DNA of 21,967 nt from SCGC-AAA471-B05 sp032249055. Lineage in GTDB: Archaea > Thermoproteota > Thermoprotei > Gearchaeales > Gearchaeaceae. The stretch spans positions 1-21,967 of the forward strand of contig JAVVGP010000006.1 in NCBI GenBank assembly GCA_032249055.1, written 5' to 3'. Below the pieces are notes generated by a model. That model did no database searches. It saw only the letters and a list, made by a program, of their open reading frames with translations, and had not been told where the DNA came from. The position numbers and the translations under genes are program-made. Shown piece after piece: positions 1 to 6,681 of the stretch (its first letter is position 1; each line of letters starts with the position of its first letter).

Positions 1-622
1 TCCCACCGCCAATTATTAAGGGTATATTAATGTTCTCTCTTACAACTTTTATAGTTTCACTTGGAATAGGACGTTTTACACCTGACCCTCCTTCAATATA
101 TATAAATTTCATTCCCAACATCTCAGCTGCCATTGCATATGCGGCAATAATATAAGAGTACTTATACGGTATAGGTCTTGCCCAGCCTATATATGAAACT
201 GCTCCTCCTTCACCAGCTATAATATAACCCACAGGTATTGTTTCTAATTGATATTTTTTAATTATTGGTGCTGCTTGCATTTGCACTTCAATTAAATAAT
301 ATGGATTTTGTGAGTTAAGAAGAGACATAAAAAATATCGCATCAGCATTTTTACAAATTGCAGACAAATTGTTTGGAAAAATAATTACTGGTAAACTACA
401 AGCTTGTTTGATTTCAGATATTGTTTTTTCCATTAAACTTTCTGTTATTCCTGTAGATCCTCCTACAAGGATAGCTTTGCTCCCACTTTTTTCAATAATT
501 TGACATATTTCTCTTAATTTATTAATATTTATTTTTTCAGGATCTAATAGTACTACGTGAATGCATTTCTCTTTCTCTATAAGTTTAACCAAATATTCTA
601 AAACGGACTTGTTTTTAACCAA
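1..622 (-). CDS. Geranylgeranylglyceryl phosphate synthase (3' end outside window)
   Basis: This enzyme joins geranylgeranyl diphosphate to sn-glycerol-1-phosphate, the first committed step of archaeal ether-lipid synthesis, on a TIM-barrel fold. About 207 codons are present and the C-terminus lies off the left edge. Visible family motifs are LLDPEK near the N-terminus, VGGSTGI (phosphate-binding region), the YIEGGSG strand and the start of IIGGG. No ATG lies near the N-terminus. The best start is a TTG overlapping the Elf1 stop codon, preceded by GGTGA, which matches the archaeal anti-Shine-Dalgarno sequence although the spacing is only two bases. It is the last visible gene of the SWIM - small ORF - elf1 cluster. 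The family call is secure from the motifs; the start is an inference. Confidence 0.9.
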   Translation of the reverse strand, partial: MVKNKSVLEYLVKLIEKEKCIHVVLLDPEKININKLREICQIIEKSGSKAILVGGSTGITESLMEKTISEIKQACSLPVIIFPNNLSAICKNADAIFFMSLLNSQNPYYLIEVQMQAAPIIKKYQLETIPVGYIIAGEGGAVSYIGWARPIPYKYSYIIAAYAMAAEMLGMKFIYIEGGSGVKRPIPSETIKVVRENINIPLIIGGG

Positions 623-857
623 GTTCACCTTTATAATATAAATCGATAAATTCGTTATATGCATCTATAGGTTCTTCACTGAATTTTAGTTTTACTATTC
701 CAGTTAAATTGCATACCGCACAAAATACATTTGCTTTGTTTTCTTCTTTTTTAATTTTTACAAATATTGAAGCTTTTCCACATTTTGGACATGTAAATAT
801 TTTAGGTATTTTCCTAATTACTTTTTTTACTATCTTACGTCTTTTTCTTCTTCCCAT
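615..857 (-). CDS. Archaeal Elf1-like transcription elongation factor
   Basis: An 80-residue zinc protein of the Elf1 family, which in eukaryotes rides on elongating RNA polymerase II and occurs in several TACK and related archaea. The N-terminus is a very basic tail (MGRRKRRK). It is followed by the zinc knuckles CPKC (Cys23, Cys26) and CAVC (Cys46, Cys49), and then by EEPIDAYNEFIDLY, the typical Elf1 ending. Length is normal for the family. The ATG overlaps the stop codon of the upstream 34-residue ORF by one base, and the stop overlaps the start of the GGGP synthase gene, which suggests co-translation. The role in archaeal transcription is inferred from the eukaryotic family. Confidence 0.88.
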   Translation of the reverse strand: MGRRKRRKIVKKVIRKIPKIFTCPKCGKASIFVKIKKEENKANVFCAVCNLTGIVKLKFSEEPIDAYNEFIDLYYKGELG

Positions 858-961
858 TATTTCTCTTCTTCTTTTTTTAGGAATATATATATAATTATCA
901 TAATTAGCGATATAGGTATTAAGGAATAGTAAAGATATGTTAAGATGGTATCTATACTCAT
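857..961 (-). CDS. Small single-pass membrane ORF, unrecognised
   Basis: An ORF of 34 residues with a short N-terminus, one hydrophobic stretch at about residues 10-28 (YYSLIPISLIMIIIYIFL) and a charged tail KKEEEK. The pattern suggests a single membrane helix with a cytosolic C-terminus. It fills the gap between the SWIM-protein gene and elf1, and its TAA shares one base with the elf1 ATG, the same tight spacing as other junctions here. I do not recognise the family. It does not have the Sec61-beta layout, whose helix sits at the very C-terminus. Such a short ORF could occur by chance in AT-rich DNA, so confidence is moderate. Confidence 0.42.
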   Translation of the reverse strand: MSIDTILTYLYYSLIPISLIMIIIYIFLKKEEEK

Positions 962-985
962 AATTAAGTATTTGAAGATTTTATA

Positions 986-1348
986 TTATAAATTTTTAAC
1001 AAAATTTTTTATTAATTCCTTCATAGTTATCTTTCTCTTTGTAAGGTAATGGGTATTTAACATGGAACAAGCTAAAATATGATAACAAGGTTTAATTTTA
1101 TATTTTCTTGCTATCGAAGTAGAAAAACCATAGCATGTACAAGCTATATTCTTGAATACATAATAATTCCCTTTTTGACCTTTAACATAAAATAGATTTG
1201 TAGGATAAATAGGATTTTCTAATACAATTATTCTATTTTCTTTTATCAAATTCAATGCTTTTCTAATTTTTTTTACCTCTAATTTTTCTTTATAGTAATA
1301 CCGCTTTAAGTATCTCTTGATTTTTGATTTTAACGATGTATAATTCAT
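986..1348 (-). CDS. SWIM zinc-finger protein
   Basis: A 120-residue protein. Its N-terminal half is basic and helical (residues 1-40). Its C-terminal half carries a SWIM zinc motif: Cys70-x-Cys72, 15 residues, then Cys88-x-His90. SWIM domains bind nucleic acid or protein partners. Small archaeal SWIM proteins have been compared with the Shu2/Sws1 recombination accessory proteins that work with Rad51 paralogues, but no RadA or Rad55 gene lies nearby, so that function is only a possibility. The ATG lies two bases after the discriminator base of tRNA-Pro on the same strand, leaving almost no untranslated leader. No stronger upstream start is possible because the tRNA begins there. Confidence 0.72.
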   Translation of the reverse strand: MNYTSLKSKIKRYLKRYYYKEKLEVKKIRKALNLIKENRIIVLENPIYPTNLFYVKGQKGNYYVFKNIACTCYGFSTSIARKYKIKPCYHILACSMLNTHYLTKRKITMKELIKNFVKNL

Positions 1349-1350
1349 AA

Positions 1351-1423
1351 TGGGACTGCCAGGATTTGAACCTGGGCCACTAGGACCCGAGCCTAGCAGT
1401 CTACCAAGCTAGCCTACAGTCCC
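1351..1423 (-). tRNA. tRNA-Pro(CGG)
   Basis: A 73-base cloverleaf without an encoded CCA. The acceptor stem GGGACTG/CAGTCCC is perfect. The anticodon stem CTAGG/CCTAG encloses CTCGGGT, placing CGG at 34-36. The T arm is CCAGG-TTCAAAT-CCTGG. The D stem is weak: G10-U25 and U13-G22 wobbles, and an apparent C12-A23 mismatch. No intron is needed to fold it. Confidence 0.93.
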
Positions 1424-1453
1424 AATAAATATTTTTTAATTTTGATAAATAAG

Positions 1454-1460
1454 TTTAAAT
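1454..1460 (+). promoter_or_regulatory. TATA box of the HTH-NrdD-like gene
   Basis: TTTAAAT is centred about 25 bases before the ATG at 1482, in the spacer between tRNA-Pro and this gene. At normal archaeal TATA-to-start spacing, transcription would begin at or next to the A of the ATG, giving a leaderless mRNA. This supports the chosen start. Confidence 0.55.
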
Positions 1461-1481
1461 TTTCTCATGTAGAAAATTGTT

Positions 1482-3518
1482 ATGGATAATTTTCTTACTG
1501 CAATTTTTAACCCAATCAGATACGAAATATTAAAACTTTTAAATAAAAAGCCTTTAAACTTAAAAGATATTATTGACGAGCTTCGTTTAGATTACGCTAA
1601 AGCCTCACTAATCTTATATCATTTAAAAATACTACAAAAAAGTGGGCTTGTTGAAAAAAAAGATGGAAAAAAATATATGTTAACATCTATAGCTAAATCA
1701 TTATTAAGATATCTCTCATTATTAGAAACAACTCCAAAAATTTTAAATGAAGAAATCTATATATTGAAAACATCCCCTCCATTTGAAGTTATAAGTTTTT
1801 CTGAATTTTTAAATTCTTTAAGTAAAAGTGAGTTAAAACAGAACGTAAATCTAGAAATATTTTCTTCCAAAATAAAAGAGCTTTTGCTAAATCATTCCAA
1901 ACGAATAATTAGCGAAGACATGCTGTTATTTTTATTGGAATATTATTCTTCGAATAATTTATCTTTTATCAATACTTTAGATACTTTAATTTTAAAATTT
2001 AAGAATGTTGAAGAATTTTTAATAAATAAAAATAATGAAAATAATTTATTGTTAAATAATAATCTTCTTGAAAGTTTAGAATTACAATATATTTTTAATA
2101 AGTTCATTAACGAAATGGACTTTCGTCCAGATTTGTTTGAATTTATTAATATTCCTAATTTAAATCACTTTCTTAGCGGATTACTTTGCTTACATTATCC
2201 GCTTTATGTTTATTCTTTAAAAAATATTCATTTAACTATAAATGAAATTATTCAATTAATTCTCTTAAAAAACAATATAAATTATAAAGATCTAAATATT
2301 TTAATTTCTTTTAATGAAGAAAATGATGCTGAAAGTTTGATTCACAGCATTTTTACGTCTATGCAATTAATTATGGAACATTTAAGTAAGCAAGATGTAA
2401 TTCTTTCTTTTTCGCTAAATTATGAGATAAGCAGCAAATTATTACCAAAGTTATTTGAATCCTTTATATTTTCTTTTGATGAAAGACTTATTTACCCTAA
2501 CCAATTCTATATTAATGTTTTTTATATTAATAATGAAAATCTCAAGAATTTTTCTCTTTTTAATAATTTATTTGTCAAATATCCATATCTACGAATAACT
2601 TTATTTAGAGAACTTTCTAGGAATTTTACATTAACATCTTATGGTCTTATAAATGAAAATTCTAGCAATATTTGGGGTATACCTACAATAGCTACACTTA
2701 ATTTAGTAAATATTGTAGCTTTTAACAATTATGATGAAGATAAAATATTTTCTTATTTAATAGATTTGATGGATAAAATATACGAAATTTTCAAGTATAA
2801 AAAAAATTTATTAAATAAACTATCAAATTATTATAAGAAATTGTTTAAAAATAAATCATATGATTTTTCTAATTATTATTTAAATTTATATGGTTTTTAT
2901 GAATCTATTCAGCTAATAACTAATAAATCTTTTTTTAATGATGCTTCAGCTTTTAATTTAGCCAATAAATTTTTAAGGAATCTCACAGAGGTTTTAAAAG
3001 AAAAAAATTTAAAAAATGATTTTCATGTTAAACTTTCATTAGTAAACGACACAATTTCCTTTAAGAATAAACCCTTTAATTCAGGTTTTTTATGGAAGAG
3101 TAAAAAAATATTGCGTGATATTAAATTATATGGTCTTTCTTCTACTTTATCTCCTGATTGGTTTTCTTTTAGTAGTTTAGAGGAAAAAATGAGAAATGAG
3201 CTGAGATTACTCAAGTATTTTGAAGGGGGTTTTATTATCAATTTACCGATTGATTTTAATTATATAAAAATTAATGATGTTATTTTGATAGCTAAAGAAA
3301 GTTTGTTGAACTCACCACTAAAGCACTTAGCACTAGATGTATATTCTGTTTTTACTTTTTGTTGTGACTGTAAAATTTTTTTCAAGGAATACCATTTAAG
3401 ATGTCCAAATTGTAAAAATTTTAACTTAAAATATTTGTCCATGCATAATAATCAGTTAAGATTTTTTAACTATAATGAAGCGTTTTTATTAATTAAAAAA
3501 CATTATTATACTGCTTAA
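1482..3518 (+). CDS. Winged-helix protein fused to an inactive NrdD-like (class III ribonucleotide reductase) domain
   Basis: A 678-residue protein. Residues 1-80 form an ArsR-like winged helix (NPIRYEILKLL, then a recognition-helix region and a KKDGKKYMLT wing). The rest follows the layout of anaerobic ribonucleotide reductase NrdD. A CLHYPL segment with Cys236 resembles the NrdD N-terminal cysteine region. IWGIPTIATLNLVNIVAF (about 393-410) matches the IGVVTINLPRIAY region. The C-terminus has the NrdD zinc site, with Cys627/Cys630 and Cys641/Cys644. Catalytic parts are missing: no cysteine is present where the thiyl-radical Cys belongs (SRNFTLTS, about 378-385), and the RxxGYxG glycyl-radical loop reads RFFNYNE (660-666). 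I infer a nucleotide-responsive DNA-binding regulator; target and ligand are unknown. The wHTH call is firm, and the NrdD relationship is by motif order. Confidence 0.7.
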   Translation: MDNFLTAIFNPIRYEILKLLNKKPLNLKDIIDELRLDYAKASLILYHLKILQKSGLVEKKDGKKYMLTSIAKSLLRYLSLLETTPKILNEEIYILKTSPPFEVISFSEFLNSLSKSELKQNVNLEIFSSKIKELLLNHSKRIISEDMLLFLLEYYSSNNLSFINTLDTLILKFKNVEEFLINKNNENNLLLNNNLLESLELQYIFNKFINEMDFRPDLFEFINIPNLNHFLSGLLCLHYPLYVYSLKNIHLTINEIIQLILLKNNINYKDLNILISFNEENDAESLIHSIFTSMQLIMEHLSKQDVILSFSLNYEISSKLLPKLFESFIFSFDERLIYPNQFYINVFYINNENLKNFSLFNNLFVKYPYLRITLFRELSRNFTLTSYGLINENSSNIWGIPTIATLNLVNIVAFNNYDEDKIFSYLIDLMDKIYEIFKYKKNLLNKLSNYYKKLFKNKSYDFSNYYLNLYGFYESIQLITNKSFFNDASAFNLANKFLRNLTEVLKEKNLKNDFHVKLSLVNDTISFKNKPFNSGFLWKSKKILRDIKLYGLSSTLSPDWFSFSSLEEKMRNELRLLKYFEGGFIINLPIDFNYIKINDVILIAKESLLNSPLKHLALDVYSVFTFCCDCKIFFKEYHLRCPNCKNFNLKYLSMHNNQLRFFNYNEAFLLIKKHYYTA

Positions 3519-3519
3519 T

Positions 3520-3843
3520 TCATCCTCCATGAACAAAAGAAAAAATTGTCAATACAGAATTTCTTTTTATTTTTATATTTTCATTACCTCTTGCAGGAAA
3601 AATCTTATCTTGATAAGATATTAATATATCGGGTGCAATTTGTGTTAATGAAGGATTAAAGATTCTTTTAAAGAATTCGTCATTATTATTTAGCTTAGTA
3701 AGTTGTTTAAGTAAATCAAATAAAGAAATTTCTTCTGAAGTAATTTGGAGATCAATTTCTTCTTTTTTGGCCAATCCTTTCAATACTCCAAGCAATTTAA
3801 CTTTAATTATTCCAATTTCATTATTCGAATAGGATACCTGCAT
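3520..3843 (-). CDS. MoaD/ThiS/CysO-like ubiquitin-fold sulfur carrier
   Basis: A 107-residue beta-grasp protein ending exactly in Gly-Gly (SFVHGG). That C-terminus is the one adenylated by E1-like enzymes and turned into a thiocarboxylate (MoaD, ThiS, CysO) or conjugated to proteins (archaeal SAMPs). The N-terminal IIKVKLLGVLKGL strand, the central DLLKQL helix and the last VLTIFSFVHGG strand fit the family. It overlaps the SerK-like gene upstream by 23 bases, so the two are probably translated together. It could serve molybdopterin, tRNA thiolation, protein tagging or cysteine synthesis. The neighbour that makes O-phosphoserine favours a CysO-like role, which is an inference. Confidence 0.8.
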   Translation of the reverse strand: MQVSYSNNEIGIIKVKLLGVLKGLAKKEEIDLQITSEEISLFDLLKQLTKLNNNDEFFKRIFNPSLTQIAPDILISYQDKIFPARGNENIKIKRNSVLTIFSFVHGG

Positions 3844-4693
3844 ATTCTGTCACTATAGTATTTTCTATTTTAAAAGGTGGAAATAAAATTTTTGAACGCT
3901 TTTTCTTTATTATAGAATGAAATTTGTTTACAGCTTCGTTTTCTGGTAATTTTAGTATTTCTAAAGGGGTATTTAAATAAAATACTTTAACGGGAAAAAT
4001 ATGTCTTGTTGATTTTGCTGGATGTAAATTTTTAAGTTCTCTAACTTTAATAACTTCAGGTTTGGTAATTCTTTTACCACCAAATAAAATTATATTTTTA
4101 TTTCTTTTTTCAACTTCTTTTATGGCTTCTTTTTCTGTTATAAATTCCATTTTTATTTCTTCACTTCTAACAATACTTTCTAAAGATTTTACCAATATAC
4201 TATTTGTATCAATGTCCGGATTTTCCAAGTATATTAACGTAGGTTGTTCTAGTGGTAACCATACGAATAAATCTTGGATTATTCTATCATATAATGATGA
4301 TTTCTCATCTTCCAGTATTTTATAATTATATCTTTTAAAAATTTCGAAAATTTTGTTTTTAATAGTAGTAGGATTTTGAAGATATACTTTCCTTATCCAT
4401 TTTTCAACTTGAATTCTTTTACTATTGTAATCTACTAAAACTACAGGTATAAATTTGCAATTTAATTTTTTTAATAAAACAAATCTATGCGTACCGTCTA
4501 GAATGACCAAACTGTTTTTATCTACGATAATAGGGTGATAAAGCATTCCTTTTTCTTCAGTTTCTTTAAGCATCTTTTTTAAAATTTTTTCGTCTATTTC
4601 CTCATGCGGGTATAATTCCTCTATTTTTAATATAGTTAATTCAATTTCAAAATCATTGTAATTTATTTTGTATTGTAATTTATTTGATCCCAT
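3821..4693 (-). CDS. SerK-like ParB-fold free serine kinase
   Basis: A 290-residue protein whose N-terminal half has the ParB/sulfiredoxin-like fold with HEE (30-32) and VILDGTHR (63-70). In Thermococcus SerK, an ADP-dependent kinase acting on free L-serine, the corresponding elements are the catalytic glutamate near residue 30 and the D-x-x-H-R phosphate-binding segment. A STRH motif at 228-231 in the C-terminal domain also fits SerK and its bacterial relative SbnI. The product would be O-phosphoserine, a precursor for cysteine or for Cys-tRNA. The gene starts directly after the eS17 stop and overlaps the sulfur-carrier gene. A chromosome-partition ParB role is unlikely, because no ParB-type DNA-binding HTH is visible. 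Confidence 0.75.
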   Translation of the reverse strand: MGSNKLQYKINYNDFEIELTILKIEELYPHEEIDEKILKKMLKETEEKGMLYHPIIVDKNSLVILDGTHRFVLLKKLNCKFIPVVLVDYNSKRIQVEKWIRKVYLQNPTTIKNKIFEIFKRYNYKILEDEKSSLYDRIIQDLFVWLPLEQPTLIYLENPDIDTNSILVKSLESIVRSEEIKMEFITEKEAIKEVEKRNKNIILFGGKRITKPEVIKVRELKNLHPAKSTRHIFPVKVFYLNTPLEILKLPENEAVNKFHSIIKKKRSKILFPPFKIENTIVTEYAGILFE

Positions 4694-4912
4694 CTATTGT
4701 TCTTCTTTCTTCTCTTTTTTACTTTGTTGTTTAATAATTCTGGTAATGTATCCTGCGATTTGATTCCTTTCTTTTTTAGATAATTTTAGTTCTTCTTGCA
4801 TTTTTTTAATTTGTAACTTATTATGTTCGAAGTCAGCGATAAATAAATTAGGAAATTTTTCTAATAATGTTTTAGCTATTCTTTTTACTTTCTTATTTTT
4901 CACTTTTCCCAT
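4694..4912 (-). CDS. Ribosomal protein eS17
   Basis: A 72-residue small-subunit ribosomal protein. It shows the eS17 signature: MGKVKNKKVKRIAKTLLEKF, the DFEHNK segment, and then KKERNQIAGYITRII, the most conserved stretch of the family, with a basic/acidic tail. Length is normal for archaea. It is the first gene of a three-gene minus-strand set (eS17 - SerK-like - sulfur carrier) that diverges from the thermosome gene. An AT-rich element (CTTAATAAAT) 22-26 bases upstream of the ATG is a plausible promoter. Confidence 0.93.
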   Translation of the reverse strand: MGKVKNKKVKRIAKTLLEKFPNLFIADFEHNKLQIKKMQEELKLSKKERNQIAGYITRIIKQQSKKEKKEEQ

Positions 4913-5025
4913 TTTGCTACTAATGTTTATTTATTAAGTATATTATAATAATAATTTGCTTTTCACTTTATGCAAACTGATAAAAGTTAAATAGCGGTTC
5001 TAATAATATAATAAAATGTATTAAA
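4913..5025. promoter_or_regulatory. Divergent promoter region, eS17 / thermosome
   Basis: A 113-base spacer between divergent genes. On the plus strand AAAGTTAAAT (about 4983-4992) fits a TATA element and would start transcription near 5014, leaving a leader of about 12 bases with no Shine-Dalgarno motif. On the minus strand CTTAATAAAT (about 4929-4938) fits the eS17 promoter. I see no clear inverted repeat that would mark a heat-shock operator. Confidence 0.45.
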
Positions 5026-6681
5026 ATGGCGGTAGCAACACCTTCTGGTGTAGTTCCGGTTTTAATATTAAAAGAGGGTACACAAAGAGCTACAGGTTAT
5101 GAGGCATTAAGGGCTAATATAGCAGCAGCAAAAGCTATAGCCGAAACAGTTAAAACTTCATTAGGACCAAGAGGTATGGATAAAATGCTTGTGGACAGTA
5201 TAGGTGATATTACAATAACAAATGACGGGGCTACCATACTTAAAGAAATAGAAGTTCAGCATCCTACAGCCAAATTGTTAGTTCAAATATCTAAAACTGT
5301 TGATGACGAAGTTGGAGATGGAACAACTTCAGCTGTTATAATAGCAGGAGAACTTTTGAAAGAAGCTGAACAATTAATTGATAAAAATATTCACCCAACA
5401 GTAATAGTAAGTGGTTATAAAAAGGCTTTGCTTAAGGCAAAAGAATTTCTTGAAAAATACTCTATTCCTGTTAATATAGAAGATGATGAAATTTTAAAGA
5501 AAGTTTGTTTGACTTCAATTCACGGCAAAGCTGTAGGTGCTGTAAGAGATTACTTAGCAGATATATGTGTTAAAGCTGTTAAATCCATTGTTGAAGAGAG
5601 AGACGGTAAAAAATTTGTGGATTTGGATAGAATTCAGATTATAAAGAAACAAGGTGGTAGCTTATATGATACTAAATTAATAAACGGTATTATCATTGAT
5701 AAAGAAGTTGTACATCCTGGTATGCCTAAAAGAATAGAAAATGCAAAAATAGTTCTTTTAGATGCACCATTAGAAATCGAGAAGACAGAAATAGATGCAG
5801 AAATACGAATTTCTGACCCCTCACAATTAAAAGCTTTCTTAGCTGAGGAAGAAAAAATGTTAAGAAATATGGTAGAAAAAATCAAGTCTGTAGGTGCTAA
5901 TGTTGTTATATGCCAAAAAGGTATCGATGATGTAGCGCAACATTATTTAGCTAAAGAAAAAATTTTGGCTGTTCGCAGAGTTAAAAAATCAGATATGGAT
6001 AAATTAGCGTTAGCTACAGGCGCTAGAATTGTTACAAATATTGATGACCTAAGCAAGGATGATGTAGGCGAAGCACAACTAGTTGAAGAAAGAAAGGTAG
6101 GTGAAGATAAAATGGTATTTGTTGAAGGATGCAAGAATCCAAAGGCCGTAAGTATACTTATTAGAGGAGGATTTGAAAGATTAGTAGACGAAGCTGAGAG
6201 ATCAATGCGGGATGGTTTAAGTACTGTAGCAGATGTAATAAAATATCCTAAAATTTGTATTGGTGGAGGAGCTATAGAAATAGAATTAGCTAAACATATA
6301 AGAGAATATGCAAAAACTGTAGGAGGAAAAGAACAATTGGCTATAGAAGCTTTTGCAAATGCCCTTGAAATTATTCCTAAAACCTTAGCTGAAAATGCAG
6401 GTGCAGATGTAATTGATGTTTTAACTGAATTAAGAGCATATCATGCAAAAGGAGATGGTTACGTATATGGTATAGATGGGATAACTGGAAAAGTGGCTAA
6501 TTTATATGAACAATCTGTATTTGATCCATTATTAGTTAAATTACAAACTTTAACAGCTGCAACTGAAGCAGCATCTACAATTTTAAGAATAGATGAAATT
6601 GTAGCAGCCTCCAAAGTAAGCAAAGAGGCTCCACCAAAACCAAAGGAAGAAGAAAAAGAAAAAGAAGGTAGTAGTGACTAA
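5026..6681 (+). CDS. Thermosome (group II chaperonin) subunit
   Basis: A 551-residue subunit of the archaeal ring-shaped ATP-dependent chaperonin that folds cytosolic proteins. Equatorial ATP-binding motifs are LGPRGMDKML (46-55), TNDGATIL (65-72) and GDGTTS (97-102), with GGGAIE near residue 412 on the C-terminal side. The intermediate and apical domains between them are full length. The tail is rich in Lys, Glu and Pro (from about residue 533) and ends GSSD; it lacks the Gly-Met repeats seen in some thermosomes. No Shine-Dalgarno motif precedes the ATG. The stop region overlaps the start of the AK6-like gene by 8 bases. Other thermosome subunits may exist elsewhere in the genome. Confidence 0.97.
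   Translation: MAVATPSGVVPVLILKEGTQRATGYEALRANIAAAKAIAETVKTSLGPRGMDKMLVDSIGDITITNDGATILKEIEVQHPTAKLLVQISKTVDDEVGDGTTSAVIIAGELLKEAEQLIDKNIHPTVIVSGYKKALLKAKEFLEKYSIPVNIEDDEILKKVCLTSIHGKAVGAVRDYLADICVKAVKSIVEERDGKKFVDLDRIQIIKKQGGSLYDTKLINGIIIDKEVVHPGMPKRIENAKIVLLDAPLEIEKTEIDAEIRISDPSQLKAFLAEEEKMLRNMVEKIKSVGANVVICQKGIDDVAQHYLAKEKILAVRRVKKSDMDKLALATGARIVTNIDDLSKDDVGEAQLVEERKVGEDKMVFVEGCKNPKAVSILIRGGFERLVDEAERSMRDGLSTVADVIKYPKICIGGGAIEIELAKHIREYAKTVGGKEQLAIEAFANALEIIPKTLAENAGADVIDVLTELRAYHAKGDGYVYGIDGITGKVANLYEQSVFDPLLVKLQTLTAATEAASTILRIDEIVAASKVSKEAPPKPKEEEKEKEGSSD

Noticed and set aside
709..894. Plus-strand hydrophobic frame of 61 codons opposite elf1
   Set aside because: It is antisense to the conserved zinc-ribbon gene; its Phe/Leu richness is the complement of Lys/Glu codons.
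3023..3241. Minus-strand reading frame of 72 codons inside the HTH-NrdD-like gene
   Set aside because: No recognisable motif or promoter, and the plus-strand frame carries the clear protein family signal.
4062..4325. Plus-strand reading frame of 87 codons opposite the SerK-like gene
   Set aside because: Antisense to a well-supported gene; its composition is that of a reversed coding strand.
3821..4693. Chromosome-partition ParB
   Set aside because: The ParB-like fold is present, but there is no HTH DNA-binding region, no ParA neighbour and no parS-like repeat; the HEE, DGTHR and STRH set fits SerK.
5634..6134. Minus-strand frames inside the thermosome gene
   Set aside because: Shadows of a highly conserved gene, with no family features.
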